64,000 nt of DNA, taken from Cellulomonas alba (GTDB taxonomy: Bacteria; Actinomycetota; Actinomycetes; Actinomycetales; Cellulomonadaceae). The stretch lies in contig NZ_JAUCGQ010000002.1 in the NCBI RefSeq assembly GCF_030362835.1, forward strand, positions 1-64,000, written 5' to 3'. Of this stretch, positions 41,526 to 50,204 are shown piece after piece. Under the pieces are notes generated by a model. It had not been told where the DNA came from. It saw nothing but the letters and a program-made list of their open reading frames with translations, and made no database searches. The position numbers and the translations under genes are program-made. The number at the start of each line of letters is the position of its first letter. Positions within the stretch are counted from its first letter, which is position 1.

Positions 41526-44321
41526 ATGGACGAGACGCGCCCTGACCTGCAGACTCGCGGGGTGACCACCGTGGGCGGGGCGGTACTGATCGGGCGCGAC
41601 GACGAGCTGCGGGCACTGACGGCGCGCCTCGCGGACGTGGGCACCGGGCCGGCCGCGACGCTCGTCGTCGGGGGACCGGGGGCGGGCAAGACGGCGCTGC
41701 TGGCCGCTGTCGAGCACGATGCTCGCGAGCGAGGCTTCACGGTGCTCGCCGCCCGGGGCACGGGCGCGGAGGCGAACTTCCCGTTCGCCGCGCTGCACCT
41801 GCTCCTACGGACGCGGCTCGACGGCGTCGACCGCTTGCCCGCCCAGCAGCGCGACGCGCTCCTCGCGTGCTTCGCGATGGGCGAGCCGGCCGAGGTGAAC
41901 CCGTTCTTCGTGTCGCTCGCGGCGCTCGAGCTCGTGGTCGAGGCGGCGCCGGTGCTGCTCGCGCTCGACGACCTCGACCGGATGGACCAGCCGTCGGTGG
42001 ACGTGCTGCGGTTCGTGACGCGCCGGATCGCGGGGGAGCGCGTCGCGGTCGTCGCCACGACGTCCGCGACGCCGGCCGCCGCGAGTGAGAGCACGACCAC
42101 CGCGCTGCTGGAGCTGGGCGCCCTGGACGCGGACGCGTCGCTGGAGGTGCTCCGGTCGCGGGTGCCGGCGCTCGACCCTGCCCTCGAGGAGCGCGTCGTG
42201 CAGCAGGCCGGCGGCAACCCGCTCGCGCTCATCGAGCTGGCGCGGGCGCTCGACGAGGGTGGCGCCGAGCCGGACGAGCGCCTGCCCATGACGGCCCGGC
42301 TCGAGCGCGCGTTCGCGTCACGCGCGGGCGAGCTCGACGCGGACGCCCGCGCGGTCGCCGACGTCGCGGCCGTGGACGACGGCGAAAGCGTCGCCGACCT
42401 GCTCGCCGCGGCGGAGCTCCTGCTCGGAGAGCCCGTCGCCTGGGCGGCGGCCGAGGCGGTCGCGCGTCGCGGGATCGTCGACGTCATGGGCGATCGCTAC
42501 CGCGTCGCCGGCCCGCTCATGGGGGACGCCCTGCGACGCACCATGTCCCCGGCCCGGCGCCAGGCCGCACACGCCGCGCTCGCGGAGGTGCACGCCGCCG
42601 ATCGCGACCGCGCCACCTGGCACCGCGCCGCTGCGGTCGCCGGCCCCGACGAAGCCGTGGCGGCCGAGCTGGAGGCCGCCGCCGCGGACGCGCGCCGGCG
42701 CGGCGCCGTCTCGACCGCCGTCGCCTGGCTCGAGCGCGCGGCAGCGCTGAGCCCGACCCCCGAGGCGCGGGCGTCACGGCTGCTCAGCGCCGCCGAGCTC
42801 GCGTACGAGCTGGGGCGGTTCGGCCAGGTCGAGGAGCTCAAGGCGCGCGTCGCGGGGACGGCGCTGCACGCGCGGGACCGGTCGCGGCTCACGCTGCTCG
42901 ACGGCGCGTTCCACGACGGAGCGTCGAGCGAGCCCGCGGAGATCCGGCGCATCGTCGGGCTCGCGCGCGACGCGACACGCGCCGGCGACCCGGACCTCGC
43001 GGTCCAGCTGCTCTTCGGCGCCGCGCGCCGGGTGTGGTGGCGCGACCCGGGTGCGGCGATCCGCGGCGAGATCGTGGACGCCGCGCGGCAGGTGCCGCTG
43101 CCCCCGCACGACCCGCGCATCCTTGCAGCGCTCGCGCTGGCGGAGCCGTTCGGGCTCGGCGCCACCATCGTCGCGGACCTCGGGCGCTGGCCCGCCGATG
43201 CCGACGGCCGGCCGGACCTCGCGGCCCTGCTCGGCATCGCCGCGTTCTGCGTCGGCCAGTTCGACCGGGCGGACGCGTTCCTGACGACCGCGATCCAGGA
43301 GCTGCGGGCGCAGGGCCGGTTGAGCCTGCTCGCCGAGGCGCTCGCGATCCGGTCGTGGACCGAGGTGAACCTCGGCATCTTCGTGCCCGCACGGTCCGCC
43401 GACGAGGCGGTGCGGCTCGCCGACGAGACCGGTCAGGCGGTCTGGGCCGCCAGCGCGCGGATCGCGCTCGCGCTCTCCGACGCGGTCGCCGGGCGCTGGG
43501 ATCCCCGGCACGCGGTGCTCGGCCACGCGGAGCGGACCGCGGTCCGGACGCCGAACGCCAGCTCGTCGCTGCTCTCGGCGGTCCAGCTCGTGCGCGGGGT
43601 CGGCGAGCTCGGCGCGGACCACCCGGGCCAGGCGTTCGACGAGCTCCGGCGTGCGTTCGACCCGTCCGACCCGGCGTACCAGGAGGTGCAGCAGCTCTGG
43701 GCGATCGGCTACGTGGCCGACGCGGCCGTGCGGACCGGGCGCCGCGATGCCGCGCGTGAGCTCCGCGCGGTGTGCGAGCAGCTCGCCGGTGCGCAACCGC
43801 CGCTCGGCTCGGCCATCGCGCTGGAGTACGCGGCCGCGGTCCTGGCGGACGACGACGCCGCGGAGGCGCGCTTCGAGGCGGCGCTCGGCGGTCCGGCGCG
43901 CGCGTACCCGTGGCACCGCGCGCGCCTGCTGCTCGCGCAGGGCGAGTGGCTGCGCCGTCAGCGGCGGTCCGTCGAGAGCCGGGAGCCGCTGCGCACGGCG
44001 CGCGAGGCGTTCTCCGCGCTGGGCGCCGCGTCGTGGGCCGACCGCGCCGACCAGGAGCTGCGCGCGACGGGGGAGCAGGGCTGGCGCCCGGCGTCCGCGC
44101 CGGCCGAGGAGCTGTCCGCGCAGGAGGCGCGGATCGCCGAGCTTGCGGCGCAGGGACTGTCCAACCGCGAGATCGGCCAGCGGCTGTTCCTGTCGCACCG
44201 GACGGTCGGCTCGCACCTCTACCGCGTGTTCCCCAAGCTCGGCATCACGAGCCGGGGTCAGCTCGCCGGCGCGCTCGCGGTCAGCCGACCGACGTCGCCG
44301 CCGCCAGCACCGCCGCGGTGA
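41526..44321 (+). CDS. Large LuxR-family regulator with AAA ATPase domain (LAL type)
   Basis: 931 residues from ATG 41526. Walker A GGPGAGKTALL (about 43) and a Walker B-like LLALDDLDRMD (about 146) begin a STAND/AAA module. A long helical, probably tetratricopeptide-like region covers about 330-830. The C-terminal LuxR helix-turn-helix is LSAQEARIAELAAQGLSNRE then IGQRLFLSHRTV. Such proteins activate transcription after an inducer triggers ATP-dependent assembly. Target genes are unknown. Its last 41 bases overlap, on the opposite strand, the end of the hydrolase gene. Confidence 0.9.
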   Translation: MDETRPDLQTRGVTTVGGAVLIGRDDELRALTARLADVGTGPAATLVVGGPGAGKTALLAAVEHDARERGFTVLAARGTGAEANFPFAALHLLLRTRLDGVDRLPAQQRDALLACFAMGEPAEVNPFFVSLAALELVVEAAPVLLALDDLDRMDQPSVDVLRFVTRRIAGERVAVVATTSATPAAASESTTTALLELGALDADASLEVLRSRVPALDPALEERVVQQAGGNPLALIELARALDEGGAEPDERLPMTARLERAFASRAGELDADARAVADVAAVDDGESVADLLAAAELLLGEPVAWAAAEAVARRGIVDVMGDRYRVAGPLMGDALRRTMSPARRQAAHAALAEVHAADRDRATWHRAAAVAGPDEAVAAELEAAAADARRRGAVSTAVAWLERAAALSPTPEARASRLLSAAELAYELGRFGQVEELKARVAGTALHARDRSRLTLLDGAFHDGASSEPAEIRRIVGLARDATRAGDPDLAVQLLFGAARRVWWRDPGAAIRGEIVDAARQVPLPPHDPRILAALALAEPFGLGATIVADLGRWPADADGRPDLAALLGIAAFCVGQFDRADAFLTTAIQELRAQGRLSLLAEALAIRSWTEVNLGIFVPARSADEAVRLADETGQAVWAASARIALALSDAVAGRWDPRHAVLGHAERTAVRTPNASSSLLSAVQLVRGVGELGADHPGQAFDELRRAFDPSDPAYQEVQQLWAIGYVADAAVRTGRRDAARELRAVCEQLAGAQPPLGSAIALEYAAAVLADDDAAEARFEAALGGPARAYPWHRARLLLAQGEWLRRQRRSVESREPLRTAREAFSALGAASWADRADQELRATGEQGWRPASAPAEELSAQEARIAELAAQGLSNREIGQRLFLSHRTVGSHLYRVFPKLGITSRGQLAGALAVSRPTSPPPAPPR

Positions 44322-45015
44322 CCGCCTCGGGACGCGACACCATCACGGCGTGCGACGACGTCGTCTCGGCGACCGTCGCGCCGGCGCGCTGCGCCATCCA
44401 CCGCTGACCCGCCGGCGGGATCGCGTTGTCCTCCGAGGCGACGAGCGCCCAGCTCGGCAGGTGCTTCCACGCGGGTTCGGCGGCGGCCGTGCCGGTGAAC
44501 GCGGTCAGCGACAGAGGTCGCTGCTCGAGGTACATCAGGCGGGCGCGCGCGGCGCCGACGTCGGCGGCGAAGACCTTCGCGAAGTCGGCGTCGGTGATGT
44601 AGAGGTCGCCGTCCTGCCCGTCGGGCGCCGCGGGGTTGCGGACCGGGCGCGTGATCGTCGTCTCCGGGCCGAGCAGCCCGCCGGGGTAGCGCTCCGGGTC
44701 GAGCACGGTCGCGATCGACTCGCCCTCGTCGAGCGCGTAGGCGGCGACGAAGACCAGCGCCCGCACGTTCGACGCGCCCCGCGCGGCCTCGCCGATCACC
44801 GCACCGCCGTACGAGTGGCCGACCAGCACCACCGGGCCGTCGATCGTGTCGAGCACCGATCGGACCTGGTCCGCGTCGGCGGTGAGGCCGCGCAGCGGGT
44901 TGGGTGCGGCGATCACGGGGTAGCCGCGGCCGTCGAGGTCGGCGAGAGTGCTGGACCAGCCGCTCGAGTCGGCGAACGCGCCGTGCACGAAGACGAGGGT
45001 GGGCAGAGTGCTCAT
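44281..45015 (-). CDS. Alpha/beta-hydrolase
   Basis: 244 residues from ATG 45015. FVHGAFADSSGW and nucleophile elbow GHSYGGAV (about 75), with a late Asp (ASEDNAIPP) and His (SSHAVMVSRPEAV) at the ends of strands, complete the catalytic triad. It resembles the RutD/salicylate-esterase-like cytoplasmic hydrolases often annotated as 'alpha/beta hydrolase'. It follows the SDR gene by 17 bases in the same direction, so the two are probably one operon. Confidence 0.88.
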   Translation of the reverse strand: MSTLPTLVFVHGAFADSSGWSSTLADLDGRGYPVIAAPNPLRGLTADADQVRSVLDTIDGPVVLVGHSYGGAVIGEAARGASNVRALVFVAAYALDEGESIATVLDPERYPGGLLGPETTITRPVRNPAAPDGQDGDLYITDADFAKVFAADVGAARARLMYLEQRPLSLTAFTGTAAAEPAWKHLPSWALVASEDNAIPPAGQRWMAQRAGATVAETTSSHAVMVSRPEAVTAAVLAAATSVG

Positions 45016-45032
45016 CTGACGTCCTTCCGGGG

Positions 45033-45809
45033 TCACCAGGTGGGGTCGAAGCCGCCGTCGAGTGCGATCGCGGCTCCGGTGAGGTTCGGCCACCGGTCAC
45101 CGGCGAGCACCACCGCGAGCGCGGCGACCTCCTCGGGCCGCGTGAACCGGCGGGTGACCATGGCCGCCGCCGCCCCCTGCTGGACGGCGGCGGGGTCCTG
45201 GCCCGTCGCGGCGCCGACGACGTCGGCGACCCCGCCCGCGCCGAGCCACAGGTCGGTCGCGACCGGCCCGGGGTCGATGCTGTTGACGCGGACGTTCCGG
45301 TCGCCGAACTCCTTCGACAGCGACTTCGCGAGGTTGACCTGCGCGGCCTTCGCCGCCGAGTAGTCGACGACGAGCGGGTCGGGCACGCGCGCGTTGACGG
45401 AGCCGATCACCACGACGCTGCCGCCGCCGCGGGCCAGCAGCACCGGGATCGCGGCGCGCAACGTCCGGACGTGGCTCAGCAGGTCGAGCTCGAGCGTCTG
45501 CCGCCACATCTCGTCCGTGACACTCGCGAAGCCCTCGGGCCGCGGGTGCACCGACCCGACGTTGTCGACGACGACGGCGAGGTCGGGTCCGGCCGCGTCG
45601 ATCAGCGCCGCCGGACCGTCCGGCGTCGCGAGGTCGACCGCGACCGCCTCGACGCCCTGGTCCGCGAGAGCCGCGAGCTCGGGCGTCACCGTGCGCGAGC
45701 CCGCGACGACTCGCGCCCCCTCCGCGACGAACGCGCGCACCGTCGCCAGCCCGATGCCCCTGCCCGCACCCGTCACGACGACGGTCGTCCCGCTCAGCCC
45801 CAGGTCCAT
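45033..45809 (-). CDS. Short-chain dehydrogenase/reductase
   Basis: 258 residues. NAD(P)-binding TGAGRGIG at about 14-21, the NNAG-equivalent VDNVGSV at about 88 and catalytic DYSAAKAAQ (Tyr and Lys) at about 150 are present. The C-terminal GAAIALDGGFDPTW is typical of classical SDRs. Substrate is unknown. The complex inverted repeat at 45854-45887 lies 45 bases upstream and probably controls this gene and the divergent hydrolase. Confidence 0.9.
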   Translation of the reverse strand: MDLGLSGTTVVVTGAGRGIGLATVRAFVAEGARVVAGSRTVTPELAALADQGVEAVAVDLATPDGPAALIDAAGPDLAVVVDNVGSVHPRPEGFASVTDEMWRQTLELDLLSHVRTLRAAIPVLLARGGGSVVVIGSVNARVPDPLVVDYSAAKAAQVNLAKSLSKEFGDRNVRVNSIDPGPVATDLWLGAGGVADVVGAATGQDPAAVQQGAAAAMVTRRFTRPEEVAALAVVLAGDRWPNLTGAAIALDGGFDPTW

Positions 45810-45853
45810 GCCGACGACGCTAGGAGCGCGGCGCCGGGCGATCTTCGGTCAGA

Positions 45854-45887
45854 TGACTGAGTCGTCCGTACTCAGTCACGTGACTCA
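45854..45887. promoter_or_regulatory. Compound operator between the SDR and hydrolase genes
   Basis: TGACTGAGT and ACTCAGTCA are perfect nine-base arms separated by seven bases (45854-45878). The right arm also starts a second perfect palindrome, AGTCACGTGACT (45874-45885). Three half-sites in 34 bases suggest two dimers bound side by side, as TetR- or MarR-family regulators do. No such regulator gene is adjacent. Confidence 0.65.
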
Positions 45888-45948
45888 AGCGCGCTCCGCG
45901 CAGGCGGGACGACGATCGGTGACGTCATCGTCTCCGAGGGAGGAAGCC

Positions 45949-46761
45949 ATGTCTGACGTCCGACGCCCCGTCGTCTTCATCCACGGCCTCTGGCTGCACG
46001 CGTCGTCGTGGCAGCCGTGGGTCGACCTGTTCGAGCGCGCCGGCTACGCGCCCATCGCACCGGGCTGGCCCGGTGACGCCGACACCGTCGAGGAGTCGCG
46101 TGCCCACCCGGAGGACATCGCGGACAAGGGCATCGACGACGTCGTCGAGCACTACCTCGCGATCTTCCGCACGCTGCCGCGCAAGCCGATCCTCGTCGGC
46201 CACTCGTTCGGCGGGATGATCTCGGAGAAGCTGCTCGGCCTCGACGCCGCCGACGGCGCGGTGGCGATCGACGCGGCGCAGATCAAGGGCGTGCTGCCCC
46301 TTCCGCTGTCGTCGCTGCGCGCCACCCTGCCCGTCTTCAAGAACCCGGCCAACAAGCACCACGCGGTGTCGCTGACGAAGGAGCAGTTCCGCTACAGCTT
46401 CGGCAACGCGGTCTCGGACGCGGAGTCGGACGAGCTGTACGAGCGCTGGACGATCCCGGCGCCCGGCAAGCCGCTGTTCGAGGCGGCCGCCGCGAACTTC
46501 TCGCTGCACTCGCCCGCGAAGGTCGCCACCGACAACGAGGCGCGCGGGCCGCTGCTGCTCGTCACCGGCAGCGAGGACCACACCGTGCCCGAGGTGATCA
46601 CGAAGTCGACCCTCAAGCAGTACCGGCACTCGAGCGCGGTCACCGAGCTGGTGGAGCTGACGGGCCGCGGGCACTCGCTCGTCATCGACAGCGGCTGGGA
46701 GGTCGTCGCGAAGACGGCGCTCGCCTGGCTCGAGGAGCAGGGGCTCGGCCCCGACGCCTGA
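45949..46761 (+). CDS. Alpha/beta-hydrolase
   Basis: 270 residues from ATG 45949, with GAGGGAGGAAG upstream. VVFIHGLWLHASSW, nucleophile elbow GHSFGGMI (about 87), acid GSEDHTVP (about 205) and base GRGHSLVIDSGW (about 245) make a complete catalytic triad. It belongs to the haloperoxidase/lipase-like cytoplasmic hydrolases. It is divergent from an SDR gene across a shared operator, so the two may act in one detoxification or catabolic step. Confidence 0.88.
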   Translation: MSDVRRPVVFIHGLWLHASSWQPWVDLFERAGYAPIAPGWPGDADTVEESRAHPEDIADKGIDDVVEHYLAIFRTLPRKPILVGHSFGGMISEKLLGLDAADGAVAIDAAQIKGVLPLPLSSLRATLPVFKNPANKHHAVSLTKEQFRYSFGNAVSDAESDELYERWTIPAPGKPLFEAAAANFSLHSPAKVATDNEARGPLLLVTGSEDHTVPEVITKSTLKQYRHSSAVTELVELTGRGHSLVIDSGWEVVAKTALAWLEEQGLGPDA

Positions 46762-46776
46762 CGCGGCGCGGGGCCT

Positions 46777-46812
46777 GGCCGCCCGGCGCAGCGCGGCTCG
46801 CGCCGGGCGGCC
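46777..46812. terminator. Strong bidirectional hairpin between convergent genes
   Basis: Perfect 13-base arms (GGCCGCCCGGCGC and its complement) enclose a ten-base loop. It lies between the end of the hydrolase gene at 46761 and the end of the PT-rich lipoprotein gene at 46901. No T-run is present, as is common in high-GC actinobacteria. Confidence 0.7.
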
Positions 46813-46900
46813 TCGGTCGCCTCACCAAGGCGACCTGGGCCGACTGCGCCGGCCATCAGCGGCTTCAGGCCGGCCCGCGGCGCCCCAGCCGACAGGGAGC

Positions 46901-47446
46901 TCAGGCCGCGCCGCGGCGGGCTCGGACGGCCAGGGGGATGCCGATGCCCGCGCCGACGACCACGAGGCCGAGCGCCCACCACACCCACGCCGGCGTGCTG
47001 CCGTCGGACGGGTCGGTCGGGGTCGCCGTCGGCGACGGGCTGGGCGTCGGAGTCTCGGTCCGGGTGGGCGTCGGGGTCGGTGTGGGCGTGGGGGTCGGCG
47101 TCGGGGTCGCGGTCGGCGTCTCGACCGGCGGCGGGACGACGGCAGTCTCGGTCGGCTGCGGCGGGGTCGTCGGCTTCGGCGTCGGGGTGGGGGTCGGCGT
47201 CGGGGTCGGGGAGGGCGACGGGGTTGGCGTCGGCGTGGGGGTCGGCCGCGGAGTGAGCGTCGGGGTCGGACGCGGCGGCACGGTCACCGTCACCGTCGGC
47301 GAGGGGAGCGAGAACGTGGGCGTCGGCAACGTCCGCGTCGGGCTGGGTCCGCCCCCGCCGGTGCACGACGCGAGCAGAACCACGGTGATCAGGACGGCGA
47401 CCACGCCCGCGATCGTGCGGACGGTGCCGCGCTGCGGTGCTCCCAC
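46901..47446 (-). CDS. Lipoprotein with Pro-Thr repeat stalk and C-terminal membrane anchor
   Basis: 181 residues from GTG 47446, preceded by GGGAGG with a five-base spacer. A signal segment ends in the lipobox LLASC at about residue 26. Residues about 30-145 are a Pro/Thr-rich repeat (PTPTPTP) that would form an extended, possibly glycosylated stalk. A transmembrane helix ([21 protein letters not shown]) and a basic tail end the protein. Both termini thus appear membrane-attached, which is unusual. Function unknown. The repeat makes the DNA appear as an imperfect G-rich tandem array. Confidence 0.75.
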   Translation of the reverse strand: MGAPQRGTVRTIAGVVAVLITVVLLASCTGGGGPSPTRTLPTPTFSLPSPTVTVTVPPRPTPTLTPRPTPTPTPTPSPSPTPTPTPTPTPKPTTPPQPTETAVVPPPVETPTATPTPTPTPTPTPTPTRTETPTPSPSPTATPTDPSDGSTPAWVWWALGLVVVGAGIGIPLAVRARRGAA

Positions 47447-47714
47447 GCCAGCCTCCCGGCGATCGGTCCGGACCACGGCGGCCGAGGGCGGCTGCCCTCG
47501 GGAACCCGGCTCTCGGGGGATGCAACGTATCGGCGCGCCGGAGCGGGTGAGAAGGGTCGGACCTCTCGCTTCGTCCGATATCACCCAGCCCGGGTGACCC
47601 GGGGCGCGGCGGCCGGCTGCGGATGGGCGGCGGGCAGAACTCGGCCCTTTGGTCCCGGTCCGGCGGCCCGTCCACGTCACTAGCGTCGAGCTGACGACTC
47701 GGTGTGGAGCGACC

Positions 47715-48191
47715 ATGACGACCATCAGGGAAGCGGCGGACACGTTCCTCGGCGTGCAGCGGATCGCGGTCACGGGGGTGTCGCGCACGCCGGCCAGCCA
47801 CGGCGGCAACGTCGTGTACCGAAGCCTGCGCGAGCGCGGCTACGACGTCTTCGCGGTGAACCCGAACGCGACCACCGTCGAGGACGACCCGGCGTACGCG
47901 AGCCTGGAGGCGATCCCGGGCGGGGTCGACGCGGTCGTCGTCGCGACGCGCCCGGAGCACGCGCGCGCGACTGTGCAGCAGGCGATCGACCTCGGCATCA
48001 AGCAGGTGTGGATGCACCGGTCGGTGGACCGCGGCAGCGTGGACGACGCCGCCACGCGGCTGGGCCGCGAGCACGGGCTGACCGTCATCGACGGCGGCTG
48101 CCCGCTGATGTACGGACCCGACGCCGACCGCGCGCACCGCGTCATGTGCCGCGTGATGTCGCTGACGCGACGCATCCCGCGCGAGGTGTAG
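47715..48191 (+). CDS. CoA-binding domain protein (YccU-like)
   Basis: 158 residues from ATG 47715. The Rossmann-type CoA-binding domain shows [42 protein letters not shown] and [13 protein letters not shown], ending with [13 protein letters not shown]. The family binds CoA or acyl-CoA with an unclear physiological role, possibly in redox or stress response. It stands alone; the 268-base upstream gap holds no clear promoter motif. Confidence 0.85.
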   Translation: MTTIREAADTFLGVQRIAVTGVSRTPASHGGNVVYRSLRERGYDVFAVNPNATTVEDDPAYASLEAIPGGVDAVVVATRPEHARATVQQAIDLGIKQVWMHRSVDRGSVDDAATRLGREHGLTVIDGGCPLMYGPDADRAHRVMCRVMSLTRRIPREV

Positions 48192-48263
48192 GGCCGTCCG
48201 GTCCGGCGTCCGACCCGCCCGAGGGAGTGCGGGCCGGGCGTCCCGCTCGGCGTTCCCGTGCGC

Positions 48264-48290
48264 TGTCACGTTTCGCGGCGCTGTCTCGAC
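48264..48290 (+). promoter_or_regulatory. Probable ECF41-type promoter of the epimerase-sigma operon
   Basis: TGTCACG at 48264-48270 is followed by exactly 16 bases and then CGAC at 48287-48290. The published ECF41 promoter pattern is TGTCACA, 16 bases, CGTC, so both boxes match except one base each. It lies 44 bases before the ATG of the epimerase gene, whose downstream partner is an ECF41-like sigma factor. This would make the operon autoregulated. Confidence 0.7.
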
Positions 48291-48333
48291 TCGTGGGGTG
48301 AGACCGCGGTGAGACCCACGAGAGGTGAGAACG

Positions 48334-49260
48334 ATGCACGTGTACGTCGCAGGCGCCACGGGCGCCGTCGGGACGAGGCTGGTCCCGATGCTCGTCGAGC
48401 GCGGACATCGGGTGACGGGGACGACGACCGACCCGGCGAAGCGGGCGCTGCTCGAACGGATGGGCGCCCGGGCGGTCGTCGTCGACGGGCTCGACGGCGC
48501 TGCCGTCGGGGAGGCGGTGGCGACAGCCGAGCCGGACGCCGTCGTCCACCAGATGACGGCGCTGGCCGGGCGGCCCGACACGAGGAACTTCGACCGGTGG
48601 TTCGCGCTCACCAACCGGCTGCGGACCGAGGGCCTGGACCACCTCGTCGCCGCTGCTCGCGCGTGCGGGGTCACCCGCTTCGTCGCGCAGAGCTACACGG
48701 GATGGCCGAATGCCCGGACCGGCGACTGGGTCAAGGATGAGGACGACCCGCTCGACCCGGACCCGCCCCAGGCGCAGCGCGAGACGCTCGCGGCGATCCG
48801 CTACCTCGAGGAGGCCGTGCGCAAGGTGGACGGCACCGTGCTGCGATACGGCGCGCTCTACGGCGGCGCCCCCGACCCGATGGTGGAGCTGGTGCGCAAG
48901 CGGCGGTTCCCCCTCGTCGGCGGCGGCACCGGTTACACCTCCTGGCTCCATCTCGACGACGCCGCGGGCGCCGCGGTGCGCGCGCTCGAGGCCGACGTCC
49001 GGGGCGTGTTCGACATCGTGGACGACGAGCCGGCGCCCGCGTCGGACTGGCTGCCGTACCTCGCGGAGTGCCTCGGCGCGAAGCCGCCGCTGCGGCTGCC
49101 GGTGTGGGTGGCGCGCCTGGCCGCGGGGGAGGTCGCGGTGTCGATGCTGACGCGCACGCGCGGCTCGTCGAACGCCCGTGCGCGGCGCGAGCTCGGGTGG
49201 GAGCCGATCTGGCCGAGCTGGCGGCAAGGCTTCCGGCACGGCCTGGCGGCCGGGGCGTAG
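48334..49260 (+). CDS. NAD-dependent epimerase/dehydratase-family protein
   Basis: 308 residues from ATG 48334, preceded by GAGAGGTGAGA; a GTG three codons earlier is possible. NAD(P)-binding GATGAVGTRL (about 8-17) begins an extended SDR fold; the usual Tyr-x-x-x-Lys catalytic pair is not obvious. This is the epimerase ('E') member of the COE proteins commonly encoded with ECF41 sigma factors. It is immediately followed by that sigma factor gene (two bases apart), so the pair forms a unit. Substrate unknown. Confidence 0.85.
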   Translation: MHVYVAGATGAVGTRLVPMLVERGHRVTGTTTDPAKRALLERMGARAVVVDGLDGAAVGEAVATAEPDAVVHQMTALAGRPDTRNFDRWFALTNRLRTEGLDHLVAAARACGVTRFVAQSYTGWPNARTGDWVKDEDDPLDPDPPQAQRETLAAIRYLEEAVRKVDGTVLRYGALYGGAPDPMVELVRKRRFPLVGGGTGYTSWLHLDDAAGAAVRALEADVRGVFDIVDDEPAPASDWLPYLAECLGAKPPLRLPVWVARLAAGEVAVSMLTRTRGSSNARARRELGWEPIWPSWRQGFRHGLAAGA

Positions 49261-49262
49261 CC

Positions 49263-50192
49263 GTGGGCGCAGCGGAGTTCGAGCAGCTGCGGCCGCTGCT
49301 GTTCTCGATCGCCTACCGGATCCTCGGCAGCGTGAGCGAGGCGGAGGACGCCGTGCAGGAGACCTGGCTGCGCTACGACGCCGCCGACGTCGACCCGGCG
49401 TCGCTCAAGTCGTTCCTGTCGGCGATCGTCACCCGCGTGTCGATCGACGTGCTGCGCTCGGCGCGCGTGCGCCGCGAGTCCTACGTCGGCCAGTGGCTGC
49501 CCGAGCCGCTGCTGACGGACGGCGAGCCGGAGGCCTCCGGCGACCCGCTCCGTGCCGCCGAGCTCGCCGACTCGCTCTCGATGGCGGCGCTGCTGCTGCT
49601 CGAGCGTCTGACGCCCGAGCAACGCGCGGTGTTCGTGCTGCACGACGTGTTCGCGTTCCCGTTCGCCGAGGTGGCCCAGGTGATCGGGCGCTCGGAGACG
49701 GCGTGCCGGCAGCTCGCGTCGCGGGCGCGCCGCCTCGTCGAGGACGGGAGGCCGCGCTTCGACGTGGACCGGCGCGAGCGGGAGGAGCTCGCCGGCCGCT
49801 TCTTCGACGCGATGACTGCCGGCGACGTCGACGCGCTGCGCGAGCTCCTCGCGGCCGACGTCGAGGTCTACGGCGACGGCGGCGGCAACGCCCCGCAGTG
49901 GACGCGCGTCGTGCGGGGGAGCGACAACGTCGCGCGGATGTTCGGCGGGCTCGGTCGGCGGTTCGCCGGCGTGGGTCTGCAGGTCGAGCCGCACGAGGTC
50001 AACGGCCAGCCGGGCGCCGTGCTGCGCGACGCGTCGGGTCGCGTCATCAACGTGTTCGCGTTCGACGTGCTCGACGGCCGGATCCAGGTGGTCCGCTCGG
50101 TGATCAACCCGGAGAAGCTGCGCCACCTCGGACCGGTGGCCGACGCGTGGGCCCTGATGCGGGACAACGCGCCGGGCGGGCCCGCGACCTGA
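49263..50192 (+). CDS. ECF41-type RNA polymerase sigma factor with SnoaL-like C-terminal domain
   Basis: 309 residues from GTG 49263. Sigma region 2 (LLFSIAYRILGSVSEAEDAVQE) and region 4 (LLERLTPEQRAVFVLHDVFAF, then VIGRSETACRQLASRARRL) are complete. The linker carries the ECF41 signature WLPEPL. The C-terminal SnoaL-like extension has the DGGGN and NPEKL motifs by which ECF41 proteins sense or regulate their own activity without an anti-sigma factor. Consistently, no anti-sigma gene is present. Its target is likely the promoter at 48264-48290 and perhaps few others. Confidence 0.92.
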   Translation: MGAAEFEQLRPLLFSIAYRILGSVSEAEDAVQETWLRYDAADVDPASLKSFLSAIVTRVSIDVLRSARVRRESYVGQWLPEPLLTDGEPEASGDPLRAAELADSLSMAALLLLERLTPEQRAVFVLHDVFAFPFAEVAQVIGRSETACRQLASRARRLVEDGRPRFDVDRREREELAGRFFDAMTAGDVDALRELLAADVEVYGDGGGNAPQWTRVVRGSDNVARMFGGLGRRFAGVGLQVEPHEVNGQPGAVLRDASGRVINVFAFDVLDGRIQVVRSVINPEKLRHLGPVADAWALMRDNAPGGPAT

Positions 50193-50204
50193 CCGTTCGC
50201 GCGG

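Noticed and set aside
40673-42487. 604-codon minus-strand frame reaching into the LuxR gene
   Set aside because: Only the last 248 codons show a protein family; the rest is Ser/Arg-rich shadow opposite the regulator.
46990-47290. Tandem G-rich repeats that could look like a repeat array
   Set aside because: They are the codons of the Pro-Thr-rich stalk of the lipoprotein on the minus strand; there are no unique spacers or palindromic repeats as in CRISPR.
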